A DNA stretch of 64,000 nt, taken from NCBI RefSeq assembly GCF_019392195.1, contig NZ_JAHXKI010000003.1, positions 434,001-498,000 on the forward strand, in the 5' to 3' direction. Shown piece after piece: positions 55,080-62,974 of the stretch (positions within the stretch are counted from its first letter, which is position 1; each line of letters begins with the position of its first letter). Source of the DNA: Marinobacter sp. F4206 (lineage in GTDB: Bacteria; Pseudomonadota; Gammaproteobacteria; Pseudomonadales; Oleiphilaceae). Both the position numbers and the translations under genes were made by a program. Below the pieces are notes generated by a model. It had not been told where the DNA came from and made no database searches. It worked only from the letters and a program-made list of their open reading frames with translations.

Positions 55080-57452
55080 ATGAAATTCAGTGAACAGTGG
55101 CTGCGCGAATGGGTAAATCCGGCAATCGGAACCCAGGAATTGATGGACCAGATCACCATGGCCGGTCTGGAAGTGGATGGTTTCGAACCGGTCGCAGGTC
55201 AGTTCAGCGGCGTCATTGTCGGTGAGGTGAAATCGGTTGAACCACACCCGGATGCCGACAAGTTGCGGGTGTGCCAGGTAAGTGATGGCAAGCAGACCGT
55301 CCAGGTGGTCTGTGGTGCACCCAACGTGCGAGACGGCCTCAAGGTGCCGTTTGCCGTGGTTGGCGCGGTACTGCCGGGCGACTTCAAGATCAAAAAGGCG
55401 AAACTGCGCGGTCAGCCGTCCGAGGGCATGCTGTGTTCTGAATCCGAGCTGGGGCTTTCGGAGAGCCATGATGGCTTGATGGAGTTGCCGGCAGAGGCTC
55501 CGGTCGGTCAGGACGTTGCCGAGTACCTCAAACTCAATGACGTGACGATCGATGTGGATCTGACGCCCAATCGAAGCGACTGCCTCTCAATCAAGGGGAT
55601 TGCCCGCGAGGTGGGCGTTCTGAACAGCATGGTGGTCGAGGGGCCGGAGGTTAAGCCAGTCGAGGCGGTGCACTCGGAGGTTGCGGATATCCGGGTCGAG
55701 GCGGCGGCCGGTTGCCCTCGCTATCTCGGGCGTGTTCTGCGCAATGTAAACCTGAAGGCGGAGTCGCCCCTGTGGATGCAGGAGAAGCTGCGTCGCTCGG
55801 GTATTCGCTCCATCGACGCTGCGGTAGATGTTACCAACTACGTGATGCTCGAGCTGGGCCAGCCGATGCACGCGTTCGACCGGGAAGAGATTCACGGCGG
55901 CATTGTGGTTCGGATGGCAAGGGCCGGTGAGAAGCTGGTCTTGCTTGACGGTCAGGAGGTAGAGCTTAACGAGCAGACCCTGGTCATTGCCGACCATGAA
56001 AAGCCGGTTGCGATTGCCGGCGTAATGGGCGGGGAGCATTCCGGCGTCAGTGAAAAGACCAACGACCTGATTCTGGAATCCGCCTACTTCGACCCCATTA
56101 CTCTGGCCGGCAAGGCCCGTCATTATGGTCTTCACACCGACGCTTCTCACCGGTTCGAGCGGGGTGTGGATTGCCGGCTGGCCCGCGAAGCCATGGAGCG
56201 TGCCACGCAGTTGCTCATGGATATTGTTGGCGGCGAGCCCGGTGAAATCATTGAAGTGGCCAGCGACCAGCATCTCCCTGAAGATCGGGTGGTTGATCTG
56301 CGCTCCGATCGTCTTTATGACGTTCTGGGCCTCGAGATTGACCGGACGACGGTTGAAGAGATCCTGAGTCGTCTCGGCCTCCATATCGACAAGCTCCTCA
56401 AGGCAGGATGGCGTATCAGTGTGCCCAGTTTCCGACCTGACATCTCCATTGAGGAAGATCTTATTGAGGAAGTGGGCCGGATCTACGGGTACAACAACCT
56501 GCCGGTAACCGAACCCACGGGATCTCTCGGCTTGCGTCAGCAGGATGAGGCTACTCGTCCGGTTTCAGCAATCCGTAATTTCTTCGTTGATAACGGCTAT
56601 CAGGAGGCGATCACCTATAGCTTCGTGGATCCCAAGGTCCAGCAGCTGATTGATCCGGACCGCGAAGGCATTGCACTTGCCAATCCCATTTCCTCCGATC
56701 TTTCGGTGATGCGAACCAGCCTCTGGAGCGGTCTGCTCAAGACTGTTGCCCACAATCAGAACCGTCAGCAGGGGCGGATCCGCCTTTTCGAAACCGGTTT
56801 GCGGTTTGAGCAGGAAGGTGAGCGTATTGACCAGCAGCAGATGTTGGCTGGCGTGGTGGTCGGCGCCCAATATCCTGAAAACTGGGTAAACGGTCGCAGA
56901 ACCGCTGATTTCTTTGATGTAAAAGGAGATCTGGAAAGCCTGTTTCGTCTGCTTGGTATCGAGATCCAGTTCGTAGGCAGTCAGCACCCGGCACTGCATC
57001 CGGGTCAGACCGCGGAATTGCTCCGAGATGGCGAGCATGTCGGCTGGTTGGGCACGTTGCACCCACAAGTTCAGAAAAATCTTGAACTTAATGGCACGAT
57101 CTTGATGTTTGAGCTATTCTTGGATTCGATCGTCACTGGTTATGTGCCTAATTTCAAAGATATTTCGAAATTCCCGGAAGTTCGTCGGGATTTGGCTATC
57201 ATTATCGGAAGCGATGTGGCGTTTGCGGACGTCGAGCGTGTGGCCAGAAAGCACGCTGGTGAACGACTGACAGCGTTGCGTGCATTTGATGTATACGAGG
57301 GTGAGAGTCTTGGCGAGGGGAACCGTAGCCTGGCGCTCAGTCTATTCTGGCAGCATCCGGAGCGCACGTTGACCGAGGACGAGGTTCATTCGCTCTTCAA
57401 TGGTGTAATCGACGCATTGAACGAAGAGCTGGGGGCAACACTGAGGAGTTGA
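55080..57452 (+). CDS. pheT: Phenylalanyl-tRNA synthetase beta subunit
   Basis: 790 residues. N-terminal tRNA-binding (EMAP-like) domain (about 40-150), B3/B4 editing domain (about 210-390), B5 domain (400-475), inactive class II core, and C-terminal FDX-ACB anticodon domain (KFPEVRRDLAIIIGSDVAF). Provides editing and tRNA binding for the Phe enzyme. Starts 63 nt after pheS; ends 3 nt before ihfA. Confidence 0.98.
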   Translation: MKFSEQWLREWVNPAIGTQELMDQITMAGLEVDGFEPVAGQFSGVIVGEVKSVEPHPDADKLRVCQVSDGKQTVQVVCGAPNVRDGLKVPFAVVGAVLPGDFKIKKAKLRGQPSEGMLCSESELGLSESHDGLMELPAEAPVGQDVAEYLKLNDVTIDVDLTPNRSDCLSIKGIAREVGVLNSMVVEGPEVKPVEAVHSEVADIRVEAAAGCPRYLGRVLRNVNLKAESPLWMQEKLRRSGIRSIDAAVDVTNYVMLELGQPMHAFDREEIHGGIVVRMARAGEKLVLLDGQEVELNEQTLVIADHEKPVAIAGVMGGEHSGVSEKTNDLILESAYFDPITLAGKARHYGLHTDASHRFERGVDCRLAREAMERATQLLMDIVGGEPGEIIEVASDQHLPEDRVVDLRSDRLYDVLGLEIDRTTVEEILSRLGLHIDKLLKAGWRISVPSFRPDISIEEDLIEEVGRIYGYNNLPVTEPTGSLGLRQQDEATRPVSAIRNFFVDNGYQEAITYSFVDPKVQQLIDPDREGIALANPISSDLSVMRTSLWSGLLKTVAHNQNRQQGRIRLFETGLRFEQEGERIDQQQMLAGVVVGAQYPENWVNGRRTADFFDVKGDLESLFRLLGIEIQFVGSQHPALHPGQTAELLRDGEHVGWLGTLHPQVQKNLELNGTILMFELFLDSIVTGYVPNFKDISKFPEVRRDLAIIIGSDVAFADVERVARKHAGERLTALRAFDVYEGESLGEGNRSLALSLFWQHPERTLTEDEVHSLFNGVIDALNEELGATLRS

Positions 57453-57455
57453 GAG

Positions 57456-57758
57456 ATGGCGGCTTTGACGAAAGCGGAAATGGCAGAGCGGTTGTACGAG
57501 GAATTGGGCCTTAACAAACGCGAAGCCAAGGAAATGGTGGAAGCTTTTTTCGACGAGATCAGAGGCGCACTCAGCCACAACGAGCAGGTGAAGTTATCGG
57601 GCTTCGGCAACTTCGACCTGCGAGACAAGAAGCAGCGGCCGGGACGGAACCCGAAAACTGGTGAGGAAATTCCGATCAGTGCACGGCGTGTTGTTACGTT
57701 TCGCCCAGGACAAAAACTAAAGCAAAAAGTAGAAGCGTATGCTGGAACCCAGTCATAA
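57456..57758 (+). CDS. ihfA: Integration host factor alpha subunit
   Basis: 100 residues. [19 protein letters not shown] opening and the DNA-binding arm [20 protein letters not shown] with the minor-groove Pro. Bends DNA as a heterodimer with IhfB. Starts 3 nt after pheT, and its last 20 nt overlap the MerR-like gene. Confidence 0.98.
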   Translation: MAALTKAEMAERLYEELGLNKREAKEMVEAFFDEIRGALSHNEQVKLSGFGNFDLRDKKQRPGRNPKTGEEIPISARRVVTFRPGQKLKQKVEAYAGTQS

Positions 57759-58104
57759 TAACGAACTTCCCGCGATTCCCGGGAAGCGTTATTTCACCAT
57801 CGGTGAAGTAGCGGACCTATGCGCAGTCAAGGCACACGTACTGCGCTATTGGGAGCAGGAATTTCCACAGTTATCGCCGGTTAAGCGTCGCGGAAACCGC
57901 CGCTATTACCAGCGGGCTGACGTTATAACCATTCGTCAGATACGTAGCCTGCTTTACGACCAGGGCTACACCATCGGTGGTGCCAAGCAAAAGCTCAGCA
58001 GCCACGAGGTGAAGGACGACACCTCCCAGTACAAGCAGCTTATCCGGCAGATGATATCGGAGCTGGAAGATGTTCTGGACGTACTGAACGCGCCTGTGAA
58101 GTAA
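57739..58104 (+). CDS. MerR family transcriptional regulator
   Basis: 121 residues. Winged [29 protein letters not shown] followed by [20 protein letters not shown] and a short coiled-coil dimerisation helix; no C-terminal metal or drug-binding domain. Starts inside ihfA (20-nt overlap in another frame), an arrangement also remembered from Pseudomonas. It may act as a nucleoid or stress regulator; target unknown. A strong terminator follows. Confidence 0.92.
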   Translation: MLEPSHNNELPAIPGKRYFTIGEVADLCAVKAHVLRYWEQEFPQLSPVKRRGNRRYYQRADVITIRQIRSLLYDQGYTIGGAKQKLSSHEVKDDTSQYKQLIRQMISELEDVLDVLNAPVK

Positions 58105-58118
58105 CCGCAGCGCCGAGT

Positions 58119-58155
58119 AAAAAAGCCGAAGGGGTGGGTCTCTTCGGCTTTTTTT
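58119..58155 (+). terminator. Terminator of the thrS-ihfA-merR operon
   Basis: AAGCCGAA and TTCGGCTT arms (12-nt loop) flanked by A-rich and T7 tracts. Confidence 0.92.
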
Positions 58156-58224
58156 GTGCCTCGGGAATGGCGTTAGCTGAGCGATTACTTGAGTCCGTGG
58201 CGGGATTCTTTGGGAAGCAGAAAC

Positions 58225-58259
58225 AAAAAAGGCAGGAGCTTTTCAGCTCCTGCCTTTTT
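58225..58259 (-). terminator. Terminator of tRNA-Pro (bidirectional shape)
   Basis: AAAAAAGGCAGGAGC and GCTCCTGCCTTTTT pair perfectly around a 6-nt loop, with U-tracts on both strands. It lies 8 nt past the 3' end of tRNA-Pro. Confidence 0.9.
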
Positions 58260-58267
58260 CATGAATC

Positions 58268-58344
58268 TGGTCGGGACGGTAGGATTTGAACCTACGACCC
58301 CCTGCACCCCATGCAGGTGCGCTACCAAGCTGCGCTACGCCCCG
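58268..58344 (-). tRNA. tRNA-Pro (GGG)
   Basis: 77 nt with encoded CCA. Read on the minus strand: acceptor CGGGGCG/CGTCCCG, D-arm AGCGCAGCTTGGTAGCGC, anticodon stem CCTGC/GCAGG with loop ATGGGGT (anticodon GGG), and T-arm TAGGTTCAAATCCTA. Decodes CCC/CCU. It is a single-gene unit; upstream on the minus strand a TAGACT could be its -10 box, but the -35 box is weak. Confidence 0.96.
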
Positions 58345-58459
58345 ATTCGCTGTTGGCCCCTGAGAAACTTGAGAGTTATCTCAGTGGCTTAGCGGGAGCG
58401 AAGTCTACACCAGCCTTTCAGAAAAATAAACAGGCTTTGAGGATTTCGCGTCCGGATTT

Positions 58460-60103
58460 TTAGCGGAGCTTGGTCTCTCTTAATTTGAGGATAAACTCGG
58501 GCGGATCGAAGGTGGCGGAGCTGGCGTTTGGCCAGTACTTGTCGAATACCATATGGCCAGTGTCACCCTCAAACAGGGCGCCTGGCTCGAGGTACGGGAA
58601 CAGGTCCATGTAGGAATGGACTTCGGTCTTGGACAAACGGCGCACCACGTGTTCTGGTCCCAGCTCGGAGGGGTGGCGCAGACCGGAAGCCTCAAGCAGG
58701 TTCTGGAGCGCATCCAGTGTGTTCTTGTGGAAGTTGAAGACCCGTTGGCTTTTGAGTTCCACATCCAGTTTCTCGCCGCGTCGAGGGTCCTGGGTGGCGA
58801 CGCCACTTGGGCAGCGGCCGGTATGGCAGTTCAGGGCCTGAATACAGCCGAGGGAAAACATGTAGCCGCGGGCAGAATTGCACCAGTCGGCCCCCAGGGC
58901 GAGTGTGCGGGCAATATTGAACGCGGACGTGATCTTGCCGGCGGCGCCAATGGCGATGTCGTCCCTGAGGCTTGTGCCTACCAGGGTGTTGTGCACCAGG
59001 AGGAGGGCTTCGGTCAGGGGCATGCCGAGTCTGTTGATAAACTCCAGAGGCGCGGCGCCAGTGCCCCCTTCGCCGCCGTCCACCACAATAAAGTCCGGCT
59101 TCCGGCCTGTTTCGAGCATCGCTTTTACGATGGCAAACCATTCCCAGGGGTGGCCAATGGCGAGCTTGAGGCCGACCGGTTTGCCGCCCGACAGGTCTCG
59201 AAGATGGTCCAGGAACTCGAGGAGTTCGAGGGGCGTGGAGAAGGCTGAATGGCTGGCCGGTGACACGCAGTCCTCGCCGACGGACACGCCTCGGGCTTCG
59301 GCTATTTCAGGGGTTACCTTGGCGCCGGGCAAGATGCCGCCATGCCCCGGTTTGGCTCCCTGAGAAAGTTTGACCTCTATCATTTTTACCTGGTCGAGGT
59401 TCGCGTTTTCCCGAAACATATCCTCGTTGAAAGAGCCATCCTTATGGCGACAGCCAAAATAGCCCGAGCCGATTTCCCAGACCAGGTCTCCACCTGGTTG
59501 CCGGTGGTAGCGCGAAATGGAGCCTTCTCCGGTGTCGTGGTAGAAGTCGCCAAGTTTGGCGCCAGTATTCAGGCTCAGGATGGCGTTTGCCGAGAGCGAC
59601 CCGAAACTCATGGCCGAAATGTTGAAAACGCTTGCGCTGTAAGGCTTGGCACAATGTTTCCCAATCAGAATTCTGAAATTGCTATCACTGATTCTGGTGG
59701 GTTTGAGGGAATGATTCATCCATTCGAATCCCTCGTCGTACATGCCAAGCTGGGAACCGAAGGGCCGCTTGTCGAGCACGTTCTTGGCGCGCTGATACAC
59801 GATGGTTCTCTGTTCCCGTGAAAAGGGGCGCTCCTCAGTATCGGACTGGATAAAGTACTGTCGGATCTCCGGCCCGATGGCTTCAAGCAGGTAACGGAAG
59901 TTGGCAAGAATAGGATAGTTGCGGCTAACCGTATGTTTTCTCTGGAGTAGATCATAGGTTCCCAGTGCCGCCAAAACCCCGAAAATGAACGCGAACAGGT
60001 AGCCGGCGCTGGTATAAAAACTTGCGATCAACGATGCGAAAAAGCCGGCAATGCTTAGTGCGTAAACGGTGTAGCGAACCGGAAAAGTCGTGGTTTTCTC
60101 CAT
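58460..60103 (-). CDS. FMN-binding glutamate synthase-like membrane protein
   Basis: 547 residues. Two N-terminal membrane helices (VRYTVYALSIAGFFASLIASF and AGYLFAFIFGVLAALGT, about residues 8-50) precede a glutamate-synthase-type FMN TIM barrel: ISAMSFGSLSANAI, KPGHGGILPGAKVT, FIVVDGGEGGTGAAPLEFI and a 3Fe-4S-like CIQALNCHTGRCPSG. There is no glutaminase or ammonia-channel domain, so it is not a complete GltB. Members of this family (GlxD/ORF-type FMN-binding glutamate synthase) have unknown reactions. The ATG at 60103 has GAGG 6 nt upstream. Confidence 0.88.
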   Translation of the reverse strand: MEKTTTFPVRYTVYALSIAGFFASLIASFYTSAGYLFAFIFGVLAALGTYDLLQRKHTVSRNYPILANFRYLLEAIGPEIRQYFIQSDTEERPFSREQRTIVYQRAKNVLDKRPFGSQLGMYDEGFEWMNHSLKPTRISDSNFRILIGKHCAKPYSASVFNISAMSFGSLSANAILSLNTGAKLGDFYHDTGEGSISRYHRQPGGDLVWEIGSGYFGCRHKDGSFNEDMFRENANLDQVKMIEVKLSQGAKPGHGGILPGAKVTPEIAEARGVSVGEDCVSPASHSAFSTPLELLEFLDHLRDLSGGKPVGLKLAIGHPWEWFAIVKAMLETGRKPDFIVVDGGEGGTGAAPLEFINRLGMPLTEALLLVHNTLVGTSLRDDIAIGAAGKITSAFNIARTLALGADWCNSARGYMFSLGCIQALNCHTGRCPSGVATQDPRRGEKLDVELKSQRVFNFHKNTLDALQNLLEASGLRHPSELGPEHVVRRLSKTEVHSYMDLFPYLEPGALFEGDTGHMVFDKYWPNASSATFDPPEFILKLRETKLR

Positions 60104-60262
60104 AGATACCTCAAATGGGGCCAATGTGCCGAGATGGCGCGTGTTTCGGTCAGAGTATATCGATACGCCGCAAAATCTGTAGTCGATTTCCCGGTTTGAA
60201 GCCATCGATCCTTTAATCATGGTCTATGCTGATAAGTGATGCAGTGGAGAACTGTGTCTGGT

Positions 60263-60295
60263 TGTTTTGATGTTTTGAACTCAAAACATTATTAT
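60263..60295 (+). promoter_or_regulatory. BCCT gene promoter with overlapping palindrome
   Basis: -35 TTGATG (60267-60272), 17-nt spacer, -10 TATTAT (60290-60295). The spacer contains the palindrome TGTTTTGA-AC-TCAAAACA (60271-60288), and a further direct copy of TGTTTTGA lies at 60263-60270, so three half-sites cover the promoter. This is a textbook repressor operator layout; the regulator is unknown. Confidence 0.65.
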
Positions 60296-60360
60296 GTCGC
60301 GCTTGTAACGTTTGAATACCGATTCCCTAAAAAGACTTTCCAATTCAGGAGGCTCCAAAC

Positions 60361-61950
60361 GTGGGCGAGGTAGTTAAAGACGAATATCAGACGGATTACG
60401 TCGCAGGCCAGGACAATATTAGTCCTTTCGGCCTGGATCTCCACGCGCCGGTATTCCCGATTACGGCAATACTGGTCGTGCTTTTTGTGGTAGGAACCCT
60501 GATTTTCCCGACAGAGTCCAAAGAGCTTCTGGACGGGGCAAAGTGGGACATTATCGCAACATTTGACTGGTTCTTCCTGCTCAGCGCCAACGTCTTCGTG
60601 GTGGTGTGTCTGGCCTTGATTTTTATGCCGGTGGGCAAGATCCGGCTGGGCGGCGTGGATGCGAAACCAGAATTCTCGACGATGTCCTGGTTCGCGATGC
60701 TGTTTGCTGCCGGCATGGGCATTGGCCTTATGTTCTGGGCGGTTGCAGAGCCGACGGCATATTACACCGGCTGGTACGAAACGCCGTTTAACGTCGAGGC
60801 GAACACCCCTGAGGCCGCCAGGCTAGCCATGGGTGCAACCATGTACCATTGGGGCCTGCATCCCTGGGCGGTTTACGCCATTGTTGCCCTGTCTCTGGCA
60901 TTTTTCGCGTTCAACAAGAACATGCCGCTGACCATCCGATCAGCCTTCTTCCCGTTGCTGCGGGACAAGGTGTGGGGCTGGCCTGGCCACATCATCGATA
61001 TCCTGGCGGTAGTCGCCACGATCTTTGGTCTGGCTACCTCTCTCGGCTTCGGTGCCCAGCAGGCGGCATCCGGTCTGAGTTATCTGTTTGGTATCTCTGA
61101 CGGCATCAATGTCCAGATGGCCATCATCGTGGGTGTAACTGCGGTTGCACTGGTCTCAGTGTTGCGTGGTTTGGACGGCGGTGTAAAAGTGCTCAGTAAC
61201 ATCAATATGAGCCTTGCCGGGATTCTGCTGTTCTTTATCATTTTCGCCGGCCCCACCATGACTGTGCTGGAAACCATGTGGGTGACCTCGTCCAGTTATA
61301 TTGGCAACGTTCTTCCCCTGAGCAACCCGTTTGGCCGTGAAGACGAAGCCTGGTTCCAAGGTTGGACTGTATTCTACTGGGCCTGGTGGATCTCCTGGTC
61401 ACCGTTCGTAGGTATGTTTATCGCCCGCGTTTCGCGAGGCCGCACGGTTCGGGAGTTTGTTACCGCAGTACTGATTATCCCGACGGTGATCACCGTGGTA
61501 TGGATGAGCGCCTTTGGTGGCACGGCGCTGGAACAGATCCAGAACGGTATCGGTGCACTGGCAGCGAACGGCCTGACGGACGTTCCTCTTGCCATGTTCC
61601 AGATGTTCGAGAACCTGCCGCTGACCGGCATTATCTCGTTCGTGGGTATCATTCTGGTGCTGGTGTTCTTCGTAACGTCGTCGGACTCCGGGTCACTGGT
61701 TATCGACAGCATCACCGCCGGTGGCAAGACTGATGCACCGACCGCTCAGCGCGTTTTCTGGGTAGTCATGGAGGGTGCGATTGCCGCAGCGCTGATCTTT
61801 GGTGGTGGCGAAGACGCCCTGGGTGCCATCCAGGCGACGGCGATCAGTGCCGGCCTGCCATTTACAGCAATCCTGCTGATCATGACGTGGGGCTTGCTGA
61901 AGGGCCTGACCCATGAGCGCAAGCTTTTGGTTGCGAGAGGCGAGCTCTAA
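60361..61950 (+). CDS. BCCT family transporter (betaine/choline type)
   Basis: 529 residues, 12 membrane helices. The glycine-rich GMGIGLMFWAVAEP stretch of helix 3 marks Na+-coupled betaine/choline-type carriers, together with the aromatic-rich helix 8 (FYWAWWISWSPFVGMFIARVSRGRT) and VTSSDSGSLVIDSI. Imports a quaternary amine such as glycine betaine, in line with osmoprotection in a marine bacterium. GTG start at 60361; AGGAGG about 7 nt upstream. The C-terminal tail is short, so osmosensing of the BetP kind is not expected. Confidence 0.95.
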   Translation: MGEVVKDEYQTDYVAGQDNISPFGLDLHAPVFPITAILVVLFVVGTLIFPTESKELLDGAKWDIIATFDWFFLLSANVFVVVCLALIFMPVGKIRLGGVDAKPEFSTMSWFAMLFAAGMGIGLMFWAVAEPTAYYTGWYETPFNVEANTPEAARLAMGATMYHWGLHPWAVYAIVALSLAFFAFNKNMPLTIRSAFFPLLRDKVWGWPGHIIDILAVVATIFGLATSLGFGAQQAASGLSYLFGISDGINVQMAIIVGVTAVALVSVLRGLDGGVKVLSNINMSLAGILLFFIIFAGPTMTVLETMWVTSSSYIGNVLPLSNPFGREDEAWFQGWTVFYWAWWISWSPFVGMFIARVSRGRTVREFVTAVLIIPTVITVVWMSAFGGTALEQIQNGIGALAANGLTDVPLAMFQMFENLPLTGIISFVGIILVLVFFVTSSDSGSLVIDSITAGGKTDAPTAQRVFWVVMEGAIAAALIFGGGEDALGAIQATAISAGLPFTAILLIMTWGLLKGLTHERKLLVARGEL

Positions 61951-61967
61951 GAGCCTCATCGTAGTCG

Positions 61968-61999
61968 AAAAAAACCGGGGCTTTCGCCCCGGTTTTTTT
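61968..61999 (+). terminator. Terminator after BCCT gene
   Basis: AAAAAAACCGGGG and CCCCGGTTTTTTT form a perfect stem around CTTTCG (UUCG-like loop). Also usable by the minus-strand ATP-grasp gene because U-tracts occur on both strands. Confidence 0.92.
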
Positions 62000-62017
62000 A
62001 TGCCCCTCTCCCCCGCG

Positions 62018-62974
62018 CTAGAGCGCGGCGAATACCTCCATGGCGTAATTGGCGCGCTCCTGCGGCGTGAAATGAGGACGTTTCAGGCGCTCAATGGTCC
62101 GCAAGCGCGGCAGCAAGCCCATCCCGTTGGCCATCTGGATCGCCAGGCCGGGCCGGGCATTCAGTTCCAGTAGCAGGGGGCCTTCGTGGGCGTCCACCAC
62201 CAGATCCACACCCATGTAGCCGAGCCCGGTGGATTCATAGCAGCGGGACGCCATTTCCAGCATTTCGCCCCAGGCTTCAATCTCGATGTTCTCCAGGGCC
62301 AGGCCAGTGTCCGGATGCAGGGTTATTGGCTTGTTGAACTGAACGGCATTCAGGCTCCTGCCCGTACCGATGTCCAGGCCAACACCGACAGCGCCCTGAT
62401 GCAGATTAGCCTTGCCGTCAGAGGCCTTTGTGGCAAGTCTCAGCATGGCCATTACCGGGTAGCCGCGAAATACCACAATACGAATGTCGGGAACGCCCTG
62501 GAAGGAATACCGAGCCAGTGTGGGTACCGATTCAACCAGACTTTCGACTATGGCTACATCCGGCGTGCCTGCCAGCGAGTACAGGCCGGCGAGGATGTTG
62601 GTGAGGTGGCGCTCCAGAGAGGAAGCGGAAATCCTCGATCCCGACGCCTTGACGTATTCGTCCTGATCGCGGCCGGTGATGACGGTGATACCCTTTCCGC
62701 CTGAACCCTTGGCTGGTTTGATGGCGAAACCGCCAAGATCTTCCGCCAACTGCCGGAAACCTGAAATTTCATGCTGCTGGCGAACCACCTGCAGCAGACG
62801 GGGCGTCTTGACTCCATATTCAGCCACGGCAAGTTTGGTCTTGAGCTTGTTGTCGACCAGGGGGTAAGAGGACCGCTCATTGTAACGGGCAATGTAATCC
62901 ACATTGCGCCGGTTCATGTTGAGCATGCCCAGGCGGTTAAGGCGTCGCGGTGATATCCAGCCCATGTCAGTCAT
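62018..62974 (-). CDS. RimK-like ATP-grasp ligase
   Basis: 318 residues. Begins MTDMGWISPRRLNRLGMLN, then an ATP-grasp fold with the Lys-containing phosphate loop FAIKPAKGSGGKGITVI, the LLELNARPGLAIQM metal-binding Glu/Asn motif, and SLVESVP. This is the alpha-L-glutamate-ligase-like family that links amino acids to amines or peptides. It overlaps the upstream 7TM gene by 8 nt (translational coupling). The gene pair is described in the literature as an amidoligase with an inactive transglutaminase-7TM protein, of unknown substrate. Confidence 0.88.
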   Translation of the reverse strand: MTDMGWISPRRLNRLGMLNMNRRNVDYIARYNERSSYPLVDNKLKTKLAVAEYGVKTPRLLQVVRQQHEISGFRQLAEDLGGFAIKPAKGSGGKGITVITGRDQDEYVKASGSRISASSLERHLTNILAGLYSLAGTPDVAIVESLVESVPTLARYSFQGVPDIRIVVFRGYPVMAMLRLATKASDGKANLHQGAVGVGLDIGTGRSLNAVQFNKPITLHPDTGLALENIEIEAWGEMLEMASRCYESTGLGYMGVDLVVDAHEGPLLLELNARPGLAIQMANGMGLLPRLRTIERLKRPHFTPQERANYAMEVFAAL

